From the NCBI GenBank assembly GCA_930367215.1, contig OV884060.1, positions 176,649,253 to 176,713,252 of the forward strand: DNA of 64,000 nucleotides, read 5' to 3'. Below are positions 1 to 9,775 of this stretch, in pieces. The notes beneath the pieces were generated by a model, which did no database searches, was not told the DNA's origin, and saw only the letters and a list, made by a program, of their open reading frames with translations. A program made the position numbers and the translations under genes. The DNA is from Pollenia angustigena. Lineage: Eukaryota; Arthropoda; Insecta; Diptera; Polleniidae. The stretch's first letter is position 1, and each line of letters opens with the position of its first letter.

Positions 1-441
1 ACAAATACCGGAATAGCCGGCCTTCGGCAGGGCGCAAGGATTTTCTACTCTATGGTATAACAAAGACCGGCTTCGCTAACTAAAGCTTCTCTGCACAGCC
101 AGCCTTCGGCCGGGCATAAGGATTTTCTCCTTTCAGGTGTTATACTATAAAGGAGAAAATCCTTGCGCGCGGCCGAAGGCCGGCTATACAGAGAAGCTTT
201 AGTTAGCGAAGCCGGTGTTTGTTATACCATGGAGTACAAAATCCTTGCGCCCGTCCGAAGGCCGGCTGTGCAGAGAAACTTTAGTTAGCGAAGCCCGTAC
301 TTGTTTTACCAAAGAGGAGAAAATCCTTGCACACGGCCGAAGTCCGGCTATGCTTTCGAGTTTGTAAGCATGTTGTGGACACTCTACAAAGTGTCATAAC
401 GTCCACGGACACTATGACACTGGACGTTATGACATGCCACC
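1..441. mobile_element. GC-core inverted-repeat element, copy 1 (left end outside window)
   Basis: The stretch 1-360 consists of ~82-bp GC-rich units containing the palindromic core GGCCGAAGGCC and the segment CTTTAGTTAGCGAAGCC. Units left of about 135 run in one direction and units right of 150 in the other, meeting at a hairpin (ATTTTCTCC / GGAGAAAAT). From 372 to 441 a different motif set follows: GGACACTATGACACT, GGACGTTATGACATG and the inverse GTGTCATAACGTCC. The stretch ends in CATGCCACC, close to the ends of the copies at 26.9 and 41.3 kb. No reading frame is seen. It is probably a non-autonomous transposon end. The left end and any target duplication lie outside the window. Confidence 0.6.
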
Positions 442-727
442 CAAAATATTATTAATATTATTGTTCGCATTTTGAATTGATTTTCAGTGTTAAAATTTTT
501 TTTCGCCCCATTTTTATTAGAGAGTTTATTTGACAGTTCAACGCGGAAACTTTCATACAGAAATTTTACAGACACACTTTTTTTGTTAGTTGGCGAGTAA
601 TTTCCTTACGTGACAGCTTGTACTCGTCAAAAAAGTTACAGACACACTTTAGTGAAAAAAAACAGCTGTTTGTTTCAATATATGGCATTTTTGTTTCATT
701 TCACACATTTCAATCGAAGAGTTTCTC

Positions 728-913
728 GACGTGAGAGTAACAGAGCATGGGCACTGGTCCCTATAATATCTGGGTTCTTCGGAAACCACATTTCAGCGGA
801 CATACAGACAAAAGACAATAAGGATCCAGAATATAATTAAAGGCCTTAAGGTGAATACTGCAGAAACTACAAACTTGTATGTGACCCTTTAACTTCGGTG
901 AAGGGTATAAAAA
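728..913. repeat. interspersed fly repeat, end fragment with GAAGGGTATAAA
   Basis: This segment has the phrase order 'TTCTTCGGAAACCACATTT ... GACATACAGACAAAAGACA ... CTTCGGTGAAGGGTATAAAA'. The same phrase order recurs at about 15960-16146 (CTTCGAAAACCCCATTTCA, then GACAGACAAAC, then GAAGAAGGGTATAAA). The two are diverged copies of one repeat end. There is no coding potential and the element class is not certain. Confidence 0.5.
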
Positions 914-1034
914 GATATGAATCGATATGGTTGCATATAACTTGTTCAGTACAGTTGCAGGAAATCCAAAAAAAAAATTGGTCTTTGCAATCATACTTTT
1001 TCTTTGCGCATGCTTATGGTATGATTAAATCTTT

Positions 1035-1262
1035 ACCAGGGAAACCATAAATATGCAATTGCATGTTTTTTCTCGTGCGACAAATGAATGCAGAAACAAT
1101 ATATTTATCCGTTTTAGAGCCTTTTAAGAATTTTGGCATCGATTTGATAGTGCATATTTTTGCATATTTTACCGTTTGCAGCATTTTTTGCATAATATAG
1201 TTAAAAGAGCCTTTTTGGAGCATTTTTTTAAGTTTAAAGTGCATATTTGGTCTTTTTGAGGC
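1035..1262. repeat. interspersed repeat Q, copy 1
   Basis: The segment from CCATAAATATGCAATTGCATG through repeated GCATATTTT phrases matches 31312-31490 in order and spacing (AAATATGCAATTGCATGG, GAAACAATATATTTATGCG, TTTTGGTATCGATTTG). Weaker GCATATTT fragments recur near 7000-7085 and 32690. The class is unknown. Open frames here are short and not conserved between copies. Confidence 0.55.
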
Positions 1263-1597
1263 ATGTTTTGGTACATGTTAATTTTTTACATGCCTATTTC
1301 GCAGCAAATAATTTTTTTTTTGCGAAATGTTTTAAATATTTATTTCGACATTAAATTTTTATTCGAAGTTTAATATTTTCTGATAATTTAAATTAATTTT
1401 TTATTAATTTTATTTCATTTCCTGTACAACAAGACAGTGTCTTATAATTACAGTACAGGAACGCAAAAAGTTACAAGAATATTAATTTACATTTAATTAT
1501 TACAAAATGGTTCATAGTTCATAGTATTAAAACAAGCAAAAAATACAATTATTAAAAAGAATAAAAGTCATATAAAACATTTTCAATCAAAAAACAA

Positions 1598-3664
1598 TTA
1601 TGAAAAAAGGTTATATAAAAACCTTTTGAAACTGTTAGCATTACGATTTAGTAGTTGATTTAGTGGAAGAAGGTTCCAAAGACGAGCGGCATGAATAAAA
1701 AACTGCCATTCGGAGACTAAGGTTTGATGCCGTGGAATTATAATATTATGGTTCCTTCGAGATTGAAAAAAACGTATCCTCTCAAATAAATATTTGGGGG
1801 TTTTAGTGTTTATCACCCTGTGTAAAAAAATAAGGGTTCGGATTTTCAAAAAATTTTCGAAAGAGACTCCATACAGACTGTTTGAAACGGATGAAACACG
1901 ATCGAAACGTCTTAGACCGTACACATATCTCAAAATATTGTTGAATAAAGTATTTAATTTTCTTTTGCTAATTGAATCACAGTTTGCAAACAGTTCACAT
2001 CCATAAATTAAACTAGGAATCAGATATGTCTTGGCAAGTAAAATTCTTATCCTCAATGGGGTAAAGAATTGTGTCAACCATAGGGCCCGCAACTTAATAT
2101 AGGACTGACCAACTAAAGAGTTCACATGATCGTTCCAAGTGAGACTATTGTTAAAAATTATTCCCAAATTTTTCGCTGCCCTCACAATCTCAATCTTTTT
2201 ACCGTTAATGACAATGTTATCAGCAATGATAGGAACAATGGTATTGGCAATACTTTTCCTACATATAACAATGCACTTGGATTTTCGAGGATTCAAACAG
2301 AGCCCGTTTGCAGAAGCCCACAGGTATATTTTGTTCATTTCAGTATTTACAGATGATATAACCAAAGCAATACTATTAACAGGGCTACTGAAAAAAAGTT
2401 GCACATCATCCGCATACAAGTGGACTTTGCAATTGGATAATTGTTCAGGTAAGTCATTTACATATATCGAAAAAAGAAGTGGCCCCAAAATAGAGCCCTG
2501 TGGCACTCCTTTAATTAGAGGTAAAGAGTTTGACCAAGAGTCGTTCAAAAATACCGATTGTGTACGCGCCGAAAGGTAAGAAAAAATTAAATTGGTAGAT
2601 GTATTGGCAAATCGAAAAAAGTGTCTCAGCTTACTAATAAGCATCTGATGATCCACTGTGTCAAATGCCTTCGAATGATCAAGAAGCACCAAAAAGTTAA
2701 TGTCCCCATTATCAAGTCTCTGTCGTATATTCTCACATACCTCCGCAAGAGCTGTAATACAGCTATGACCCCGGCGAAAACCAGATCGCATATTAGAAAG
2801 CAAATTATGTTCATTAATATATCCCAACATTTGACTATGCAATAGTTTTTCCAAAACTTTAGATAGATAGCACAAGATGGCTATTGGTCGATATTCACCA
2901 TTTGACTTAGGTAATGGAATAACTTTCGCATGTTTCCATCTTAACGGATACGTACTAGACATTATAATAGTATTAAACAAATGAGTAATATAAGGTAAAA
3001 TCAAAGGCAAAATTATCTTTACAAATTTTGGGTGCATATTATCAAATCCCACTGCGTTGGATTTCATTAACTGGATGGTCGAGATAACATCATATTGAGA
3101 AACATAGGAAAATCTAAAAAACTGGTTATCAATATTAATATTCGACGAATGTGAGGAAAAATCGTAGAAGTCGAGGTTCGCTTGTATCGGAGGAGTGCTT
3201 GTAAAAGATTCGTTAAGAGTATTTGCATCAATCTGGCAATCATTATTCTTGTCAGTTTTGCCAATACCTATTTCACGGATAGCTTTCCAAGTTTGCCTAG
3301 AGTCTATTGCCGAGCTAAACCGTTGGGAATAATATTCGGTTTTGGCATGTTTAATTCGTCTATTGACAACATTTCTCGCTAGAGAAAACTGAAGTTTTAG
3401 TTCCAGGGTTCTAAATTTTTTCCACCTTGCATAAGCCACATCTCTTGTGCGTATGGCATCCCTGACAGCTTGCGTACACCAGGGTTTTTGTTTTTGAGAG
3501 ATCTTCTTATATTTAAGTGGTACATTTACGCTGTAAAGGTACTGAATATTGTGCTCCAAGAAAGAAGATTGATTATCGACTGAAGGCATATAATAAATAT
3601 CACTCCAATTGATGTGTGAAAAAATTTTCGTACAAGAGATTATAGTCAATATTATTAAAGTCAC
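1598..3664 (-). CDS. LINE ORF2, reverse transcriptase part (frameshifted from endonuclease part)
   Basis: This is a reverse transcriptase that would copy the element RNA into DNA at the nicked target site. The frame is open for 688 residues. The linker region (to ~residue 185) is basic. RT motifs follow: the fingers region around residues 245-275, 'SGFRRGHSC' near 294, the first catalytic Asp in 'LLDHSKAFD' (residue 329), 'GVPQGSILGP' near 386, and the catalytic YADD at 417-420. A C-terminal ~250-residue extension with conserved Leu/Arg-rich blocks is typical of Jockey/CR1 elements. The apparent Met start is an artefact: real homology starts around residue 14, and the upstream endonuclease frame overlaps by 65 bases. 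A one-base change in the run of T (minus strand) near 3620 explains the break. Catalytic residues are intact. Confidence 0.85.
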   Translation of the reverse strand: MTLIILTIISCTKIFSHINWSDIYYMPSVDNQSSFLEHNIQYLYSVNVPLKYKKISQKQKPWCTQAVRDAIRTRDVAYARWKKFRTLELKLQFSLARNVVNRRIKHAKTEYYSQRFSSAIDSRQTWKAIREIGIGKTDKNNDCQIDANTLNESFTSTPPIQANLDFYDFSSHSSNINIDNQFFRFSYVSQYDVISTIQLMKSNAVGFDNMHPKFVKIILPLILPYITHLFNTIIMSSTYPLRWKHAKVIPLPKSNGEYRPIAILCYLSKVLEKLLHSQMLGYINEHNLLSNMRSGFRRGHSCITALAEVCENIRQRLDNGDINFLVLLDHSKAFDTVDHQMLISKLRHFFRFANTSTNLIFSYLSARTQSVFLNDSWSNSLPLIKGVPQGSILGPLLFSIYVNDLPEQLSNCKVHLYADDVQLFFSSPVNSIALVISSVNTEMNKIYLWASANGLCLNPRKSKCIVICRKSIANTIVPIIADNIVINGKKIEIVRAAKNLGIIFNNSLTWNDHVNSLVGQSYIKLRALWLTQFFTPLRIRILLAKTYLIPSLIYGCELFANCDSISKRKLNTLFNNILRYVYGLRRFDRVSSVSNSLYGVSFENFLKIRTLIFLHRVINTKTPKYLFERIRFFQSRRNHNIIIPRHQTLVSEWQFFIHAARLWNLLPLNQLLNRNANSFKRFLYNLFS

Positions 3665-4484
3665 GGAAACTAAAACACCGATTAACTGGTTGCACCCGAA
3701 AGTTGTAGGTCAAGAATATCAAATCATGTTTAGAAAAACAAGGAGCCGATATCTGATCATAACACATTACATTAGAAATGTTGGACACAAAAAAAAGGTC
3801 AATCAAGGTACTTGTTGTGGCGGTATGATGTGTTGGACTTGCCGTATTAACTGAAAAAAGACCAAGCGATAACATATTATCAGGAAGTGTGGCATCTACT
3901 AAAATATTTGAATTGAAATCCCCAGTTATCACTATGTCATTAAACTCCGTTGTGAGAGTTTCGAGAGTGGAATATAAAACTGCCAAGGGTACTCTCTTAT
4001 TTGGCCTGTAAAAACATCCAACCAACATCTTCCCACTAGATGATGAGACCTCAACAAAAATAATTTCAACTCTTTGGGCATCCTGTGGAGATAAACAATC
4101 CTCCAGAGACGATACATTGCAAATCCTACAAGAAATACCGTTTTTCACAAAAATCGCAACACCGCCGGCATGATTTTCCCTGTCAGCCCTAAAAACTTTA
4201 TACCCATCAAGACAGATAAGGCTATCAGGAGTCGTTGTTGCAAACCACGTTTCAGAAACACAAATTATATCGATGTCCGAATTCTCAAAAACAAATCTAA
4301 ATTCATCAATTTTATTATTTAAGCTTTGGGCATTTATGTGCACGATTTTAAGGCCTTTCTTATATTTAGCCAAAACCTTGACCATACTCATCGTTATATC
4401 TTTGGATCTTCCACCATTATCTATATTAAAACTCATAAAAAAATATTTTAAAACCCGCAATGCTAAAAGTTTCAAACAAAACAT
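3600..4484 (-). CDS. LINE ORF2, apurinic-like endonuclease part
   Basis: This is an exonuclease-endonuclease-phosphatase type domain, which nicks target DNA to prime reverse transcription. Visible motifs in order: 'KIVHINAQSL' (metal-site Asn), 'DIICVSETWF' (catalytic Glu), 'HAGGVAIFVKNG', 'LVGCFYRPN' (catalytic Tyr), 'VITGDFNSN' (Asp and Asn) and 'FSKHDLIF' (terminal His-Asp). All key residues expected for the family are present. The frame stops after residue 294, just after the domain, because of a frameshift into the reverse transcriptase frame. In an unbroken copy these would be one protein. ORF1 lies 173 bases upstream. Confidence 0.85.
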   Translation of the reverse strand: MFCLKLLALRVLKYFFMSFNIDNGGRSKDITMSMVKVLAKYKKGLKIVHINAQSLNNKIDEFRFVFENSDIDIICVSETWFATTTPDSLICLDGYKVFRADRENHAGGVAIFVKNGISCRICNVSSLEDCLSPQDAQRVEIIFVEVSSSSGKMLVGCFYRPNKRVPLAVLYSTLETLTTEFNDIVITGDFNSNILVDATLPDNMLSLGLFSVNTASPTHHTATTSTLIDLFFVSNISNVMCYDQISAPCFSKHDLIFLTYNFRVQPVNRCFSFRDFNNIDYNLLYENFFTHQLE

Positions 4485-4657
4485 TAAGGAAAACTATTTT
4501 AATAAAATCATTTTTGACAAAAGTACATACTGTAATAAAATTAAAATTAATACTATAAGGTGTAGAAAAAATTTTGAACTTATTTAAAGAAGAAAGTAAA
4601 TTTAAAAAAGAGATAAACTGGCTTAAAATTATAATAACAAAGTGTGGAAAACCAAAG

Positions 4658-5608
4658 TTAGTGCGTGGAGCGAAAAAATTGTTTAAGTTCCTCTGGAAAT
4701 GTAATTTTCAACGGATCATTATTCTCATGTTGCTTAACGTATACAAGTCCACGTTGGGTAAAAACAGACCTTAACAGTTTATCCTTCTTAAGTTTGAGTG
4801 CTGTTTTAAATATGCCGTTATTGTGTGGCGTAAGATTTTCATTTACATAAAAATAAGAGTCACTGTCAAAACCAGCAATAGACAAACGTAACGGGGATTT
4901 ATATTGCCGTCTAAACGCTGAGGTAGTTCTCAAGAAAAAGTTTTTTTCATATGGAGTGTTGAATTTAACCACTATAGGAGGATCATCAACATTTCTGTAG
5001 TTTTTGTAATGTTTTACACGAAAAATAGACTTGAACACTGGAACAGCTATATTAAACGAGCGACAAATATTTTCAAAGATTTCTTTTAGGTTCTCATTAT
5101 CATAAAAAGGTATCCCAGTGATTCGGACATCTGGCGCCACTGCAGAATTTTCTTGACTTAAACACTTTAGTTTTAAACTTTGTATGTCAGATTTTAATAA
5201 ATCAATTTCCACATTGGCAGACTCTAATTGGGTTACCCTATCATTTAACTCTTTTACTTCTTTCCTTACATCGTTTATTATCTCGTTTTTAAAATCATTA
5301 AATTTTTGTTCTATAAGAGTTAGTAAACTACTCTTACTTTCAGCGATCATATCTTTTATTAATTGCGATTGCTCTTTAATATACTCATCTTGTTTAGTTA
5401 ATTTAGTGTCTAACCAATTCCACAAACGACTACGTGTGCGAGAGTCATTTGGATTAGAAAAGATCAAATCAGCCACTGATGGTGTATTGTCAGACAAAGA
5501 GCTAAGCTCAGCTTCATCTGCTGTTCTCTTTTCCTTACGCGAAGACATAATTGACGATGAGGTGTGATCACCTACATCTGCTGTTCTCTTAGTTCTACGC
5601 GAGGACAT
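4658..5608 (-). CDS. LINE ORF1, nucleic-acid-binding coiled-coil protein
   Basis: The 316-residue protein starts with two near-identical short blocks (MSSRRTKRTADVG / MSSRKEKRTADEA), a small internal duplication. A coiled-coil-like heptad region spans residues ~90-150 (LIEQKFNDFKNEIINDV..., then a Leu/Asn-rich stretch). A C-terminal globular half (residues ~155-310) has the pattern 'VRITGIPF', 'VFKSIFRVKHYK', 'PIVVKFNTPYEKNFFL' seen in RRM-like LINE ORF1 proteins. The likely role is binding the element RNA as a multimer and acting as a chaperone. It is open throughout. The start at 5608 is the first Met. It lies directly upstream of the endonuclease ORF, which fixes its identity. Confidence 0.75.
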   Translation of the reverse strand: MSSRRTKRTADVGDHTSSSIMSSRKEKRTADEAELSSLSDNTPSVADLIFSNPNDSRTRSRLWNWLDTKLTKQDEYIKEQSQLIKDMIAESKSSLLTLIEQKFNDFKNEIINDVRKEVKELNDRVTQLESANVEIDLLKSDIQSLKLKCLSQENSAVAPDVRITGIPFYDNENLKEIFENICRSFNIAVPVFKSIFRVKHYKNYRNVDDPPIVVKFNTPYEKNFFLRTTSAFRRQYKSPLRLSIAGFDSDSYFYVNENLTPHNNGIFKTALKLKKDKLLRSVFTQRGLVYVKQHENNDPLKITFPEELKQFFRSTH

Positions 5609-5640
5609 GATTGTATTTTTTTAGAGTCAGTAGAGAGTTT

Positions 5641-6130
5641 ATTTATTTACTTTTATGTTATTTTTGTTATTGTAATTACGATGGAAAATTTTATTATTGT
5701 AAAAAGAAGTTATTTATTTTGTGTATTTTTGTGTCGTTATTTTGTATGTTGATCTGTTTCTTTGAAGTTTGTTGAACTTTGAATAATTGCAAGGGATTTG
5801 AGGTTTAGTAATTACTCTTTATTTAATGTTAATTTTAGCTTAAACTTTTGTTTTGTTTTTTTAATTACTTCACCTTAACTGACTGGTATTAAACTTTTAT
5901 TGTTTTAATTTATGGTTTTGTCCTTTGTTTTATTTATTCAATATATAATAATTAAGTAGTGTAAGAACCCTTTTTTAACAAAAATTCTTTATTTCAACGG
6001 AGGAAAAAAAATAAACACGTCCGACTCTCACAGAGACTCGCTCACCTTTTAAACAAAAATTAAGGAAAAGTCAGTTATATACGTTTAAGGTGATGTGAGT
6101 AATGCATAGAAATCTGGATCAATCTTTTGT
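5641..6130. other. AT-rich sequence upstream of the LINE, no gene seen
   Basis: It could include the LINE 5' untranslated region on the minus strand, but no boundary or target duplication could be recognised. No coding signal is seen on either strand. Confidence 0.3.
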
Positions 6131-6159
6131 TATCACGATCTACTCGGAATCACATTTTA

Positions 6160-6310
6160 AAGAAATCTAACGATGTCCATCCGTCCGTCTGGCTAGTTGT
6201 CTGTTCATGTTATCCTTGTGCGCAAAGTACAAGTTGCAATCTTGTACATAATTTTATCAGATTTGGTAAATACATTTTAATTGTACTAAGACGAAGTCTT
6301 TGTAAATGGT
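6160..6310. repeat. repeat relic with TCCGTCCGTCTGG motif
   Basis: The phrase 'CCATCCGTCCGTCTGGCTAG..GTCTGTTCATGT..CCTTGTGCG.AAAGT' recurs almost word for word at 32215-32290. A weaker version is at 36795-36840 ('GATCAGTCTGTTTGGCTA..TTGTTTGTCCATGTAAAACT'). These are diverged copies of one dispersed repeat. The Pro/Ser-like open frame in it is not conserved. Confidence 0.45.
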
Positions 6311-6639
6311 GAGAATCAATCTATAAATTCACATATTCCCCATTAAAACTCCTTTTTTAATAAGACTCTTTGTATCCGTAAACCATCTAATTATGTTGTC
6401 AGTTCACATTTGCCCAAGGCTCCCATCAATAAACAGCTTTAACTTCCTTTCAAATGTTAACATTAATAATCAATTTAGCGACCGTCCCAAAAATCCCTTT
6501 AAGAAAAAACATCTCATATGGATGTTAATATCTAGATAATATTCGGTTCAAATAACTATAATTAACATAACTCCGTTTTTGTGAAACGATGACTGCCCAT
6601 CGTTTCCAAATAGGGTAAAATCTCGAAAAATCTTAATTT

Positions 6640-6865
6640 TAAAAGATTTTGTTATTCGTGCTTAATTCCCAATTTTTATTATTGATAAAAACACTGAAAT
6701 TTATTGTTGCGCATTTCACTGGCTGCTTAGGCCAGATTGTCAGAAAACTTCATCCGTAAAGATTTTAGAAAAACTGAGGATATTAAACCAAATAAAACTG
6801 TTAAACGTATAAGACTTATAAACAGTTCTACTTGTAACAATATCAAAGTTTAAACAAAAACATCT
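6640..6865. repeat. interspersed repeat R, copy 1
   Basis: Matches 43800-44045 over more than 200 bases in the same orientation. Shared phrases are 'AATTCCCAATTTTT', 'ACACTGAAATTTATTGTTG', 'GCGCATTTCACTGG', 'AAAGATTTTAGAAAA' and 'CTTGTAACAATATCAA'. The 43.8-kb copy has 15-20 extra bases in the middle. No coding signal is seen and the class is unknown. Confidence 0.6.
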
Positions 6866-7391
6866 CGAAAAATCTTCTGTTAATACTATGGAGTTCGGGC
6901 TTTATCGATTATAAGTTTATGATTGTTTTTATTAAAGGGAACTGTTATTAAATTGTTGAATATTTTGTTTTCAAATTAGCAATTTTTGAATTTTTTGGAG
7001 CATATTTTTTTAGCAATTTTCAGGACATATTTTCATATTTAATGCTCATAAAATGCATTTTTTAGATCATATTTCTGGTTTCCCTGATCATTACCTTTGC
7101 TGTTTATTTTTTTATGAATGGGAAAGTTTTATTCTACAAGCCTTGATACTAAAGTATGTGTGTTGCCCTCCACAGCTACACTGAAAAAAATATATGGCTT
7201 CATAGTAATTTATCATGAAAATCTGCTAAGAAAAACTTAAAAATAAAAGTTTTATTTATTAAGTTTTTTTAATTCTACGCCCCTGTGTTATATGTTTTCT
7301 TTAATAGAGGAAATTTCTGAATAAAATATATAAATCCATCTCGTTTGAGTTGGATGAATAAACAGTAACTCAGTTTACTAGCAGAAACTTA

Positions 7392-7393
<2 letters not shown>

Positions 7394-7423
<30 letters not shown>
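7394..7423. repeat. poly-C run followed by (AC)n
   Basis: About 17 C residues are followed by six AC units. Such a long C homopolymer is unusual in this AT-rich window. Its length in the assembly may be unreliable. Confidence 0.9.
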
Positions 7424-8230
7424 AAAACAGAAAAGTGTGTCAATTTTTTTGTTTAAAAAATGCAAGAAATAATCCTCTGTGGTCCCTTCTTTGCAATCTC
7501 TATTAGTAGTACGTGGCTTTATTAGAATCTAGTACATATTTGTAGATTTATTGATAGTTGTAGTTAAACTTCTGACTACTGGGAACTTTAGGTTTATTTT
7601 TTTTTTTTTGTTTTCTTTTTAAATAGCAGCTGTGATGGCTTGTTTCATAAAAGAAATCTGTAGTAACTTTTTTTCAAAAGAAACTTATAGTAAAAATAAT
7701 ATGCATTTCCACAAAAAATAAAAAATAGGCCATGTAAATAGAGTACATCAAGTTAAAATGTTGTTTAAATACGAGTGAGTAACATCTCATTTTAATAAGT
7801 GCAAAAAAAACTTTGCATATTTTTACATTTTGTATTCAACTTACCAAATTAAAGTTATTTTTTGCTTTTCAAAAATATTTTCCTTTAAAGAAACAAAAAA
7901 AGAAACATAACTGCACAGGGAAAATCTGTAATGAAAGAATGGAAGAAATATAAATTGGAAATTAATATTGAAAGGCTTTATTAAAAGAATATAAGCAAAC
8001 AACTTTCCCTGTTAAAAAAAAATAATAAAGAAAAAGTTTGAAATAAAATCGTTTTAATTCTTTTGATTATGATAATGAAATGTAAAAAAATGGGTTTTAA
8101 CCCATTAAGGAGAAAGAAAGTCGTTAGTATTTAAATGGGTGGTCCAACCAAAACAAGCGATGGTAATTGTAAAAAAACAAAAAGTTTTCAGAGAATTATC
8201 TCAATATTTTTTATTATTATAGAAGGATGT
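7424..8230. other. AT-rich stretch, no gene or clear repeat
   Basis: Short A and T runs only. I see no open frame with coding character and no match to other parts of the window. Confidence 0.4.
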
Positions 8231-8234
8231 ATCA

Positions 8235-8557
8235 CAATTATATGTGAAACAAAATATCTGCCAAATGCTCGCCACGGCTTCGGCGGCATACCTCTATTGG
8301 ATAATCCATATTTTCCATGACTCTGATACATAATTGAGGTTCAGTATAGTTAAAGTGCCAAATTAACTCATCCTTTAGCACTTGAATTGTTCTTGGCTTA
8401 TCGACGTATACTTTTTCTTTTTAATATCTCCATAGAAAGAAGTTCAACGGTATCAAATCAATTTCTCGCGTTAAATAGCCATTGTTTCGTTGACTGTGTA
8501 GCTGTGTTGGCTGTTGGAACCACATATCGTCCAGGTCCATATCCTCAATTTCTGGCG
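8235..8557 (-). pseudogene. DUF4817-type mariner-like transposase relic, C-terminal part (copy A)
   Basis: Minus-strand translation, with frameshifts, gives in order 'EDMDLDDMWFQQ' (before the second catalytic Asp, which is lost here), 'IDLIPLNFFLW' (third acidic position reads Asn instead of Asp), 'KEKVYVDKPRTIQVLKDEL' and 'EPQLCIRVMENMDYPI'. The same blocks are readable at 42220-42500 on the plus strand. It is the C-terminal catalytic half of a cut-and-paste transposase of the IS630/Tc1/mariner superfamily. It is dead: frames are broken and key acidic residues are missing. The N-terminal half lies at 9702-10090; the two were separated by the insertion at 8565-9775. Confidence 0.7.
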
Positions 8558-8564
8558 ACAATAA

Positions 8565-9775
8565 ATGGTTAGATTTTACGTGAGTACCTCTTTAAAGTTC
8601 AATCTCACGGTGGATCTTAACCACCTGGTGATTCATATACATTTACCAAGTGCCCCTGTGTGCATAGGATTATTCAATCACACACAGGTTGCAATTTGGG
8701 TTTAAGACCAGAATCTTAAAACCTCCCCTTGCCTAGGAGTTGGAGCTTTCTAGATCTCCACTGCGTAGGGTGATCCAAACAGTTTCAAAAAGAGAGTCAC
8801 AACGATCCTAAGATCAAGCACCAGCAGCCATCACGTGTAGCCTGCAAGCAGAGTCCTCACCATATAGTCATCCGGGTTGTGAGCTCCAGGGGCTATATGA
8901 CTTCCCGTGAAACCTAAAATAACAATTTGCAAGAGTGCTTAGGTAAACACTCCAGACTAATGAAATCCGAAAACTTCAAGAGCCCTGTCATTTTATATGT
9001 TCTGGCATCCTAGTGGCCTGCGTCAGCCACAGTGCTCCCATAGATTTTCAATGTCCGAGTGAAGATATCAACAGACCTAGTCCGGCCATGCCCATCGAGC
9101 CACTACCAGTTCTTAGTTCCGAAGGACTCCATGACAATGATTCTACTGTAGGAAAGAAATACTTTTCTTCTGATACCTCCAAACAGCTTCTCTGTGATAA
9201 GCGTACTGTCACCAATACATAGTTCATTTAATTATTCACAAATTCATTTCATTTATATAAGGCAGTGATAACCAAGCAACAAACAAAGTTATTGTATACA
9301 TATGAATTGGCGACCGTGTCTGTGTAAAAAATACAATTATTGACTGCTCGCGAGTCTATGGAGTGGTTATGACTGATATAAGGGAAAGATTTATATATAT
9401 GTTTCATTTTGTCACTTGATCTAATCAATTGACAGTTATGCAAGTGTGGATTCATCCCCAAGCACTTTACTGTGTATTTTGATATAGGCCACCTTTTGGT
9501 TCCATACGGAACCCAGGCGTGACCATTTCCCTGATTATCGGCCATGCACCACGTTACCACCAAAAGGGAATCCCTCTTAATATTGAGCCCAGTCCTTGGA
9601 CTTTTTCTTTAATTACTCGCTATTATATCAAAGAGACAAAATTTAATCCTCTAAGTATTTTTCTATCCTTCCTGAGAAGAATAGCATAGTTTCATAATAT
9701 TTTAGCCTTGTTCCTTAGCCAACTTGAAATGTCCAGTTGTTACCAGGGGCCGCCAAGGGGAGGCGGAACAAAGGC
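8565..9775. mobile_element. 1.2-kb insertion of unknown class inside transposase copy A
   Basis: ACAATAA occurs immediately on both sides (8558-8564 and 9776-9782). Removing the insert and one ACAATAA rejoins the transposase reading '...REMITDLL' to 'SPEIEDMDLDD', so this is a real insertion with a 7-bp target duplication. The first ~650 bases are of higher GC than the surroundings. I see no TIR at the ends and no recognisable protein domain; a 69-residue open frame at 9013-9222 (+) has no family I know. It may be a truncated retroelement. It hosts the MITE at 9263-9375. Confidence 0.6.
9263..9375. mobile_element. 113-bp hAT-type MITE (family CAGTGATAACCA), copy 1
   Basis: The left end is CAGTGATAACCAAGC and the right end GAGTGGTTATGACTG. 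It is flanked by a perfect 8-bp duplication ATATAAGG (9255-9262 and 9376-9383). The interior phrases 'GAATTGGCGACCGTGTCTGTG' and 'GAGTCTATGGAGTGG' match the 204-bp copy at 54578. CAG...CTG ends with 8-bp duplications are the mark of hAT elements. There is no coding capacity. Confidence 0.85.

Larger units (their letters stand above)
1390..5640 (-). mobile_element. near full-length non-LTR retrotransposon (Jockey/CR1-like LINE)
   Basis: Read on the minus strand this has the classic two-ORF LINE order: ORF1 (5608-4658), then endonuclease (4484-3600), then reverse transcriptase (3664-1598). An AT-rich 3' region follows, with AATAAA-like signals around 1400-1425. The coding parts are nearly intact apart from one frameshift, so the copy is fairly young. 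The exact 5' and 3' ends and the target duplication could not be fixed by eye, so the boundaries are approximate. Confidence 0.85.

Noticed and set aside
2126..2579. Overlapping open frames on the plus strand within 1.6-5.6 kb
   Set aside because: They are antisense shadows of the LINE ORF1 and ORF2, which have clear domain motifs on the minus strand.
9013..9222. 69-residue frame with Pro/Ser-rich composition
   Set aside because: It lies in the unclassified 1.2-kb insertion; no homology is recognised and there is no second copy for comparison, so it is not called as a gene.
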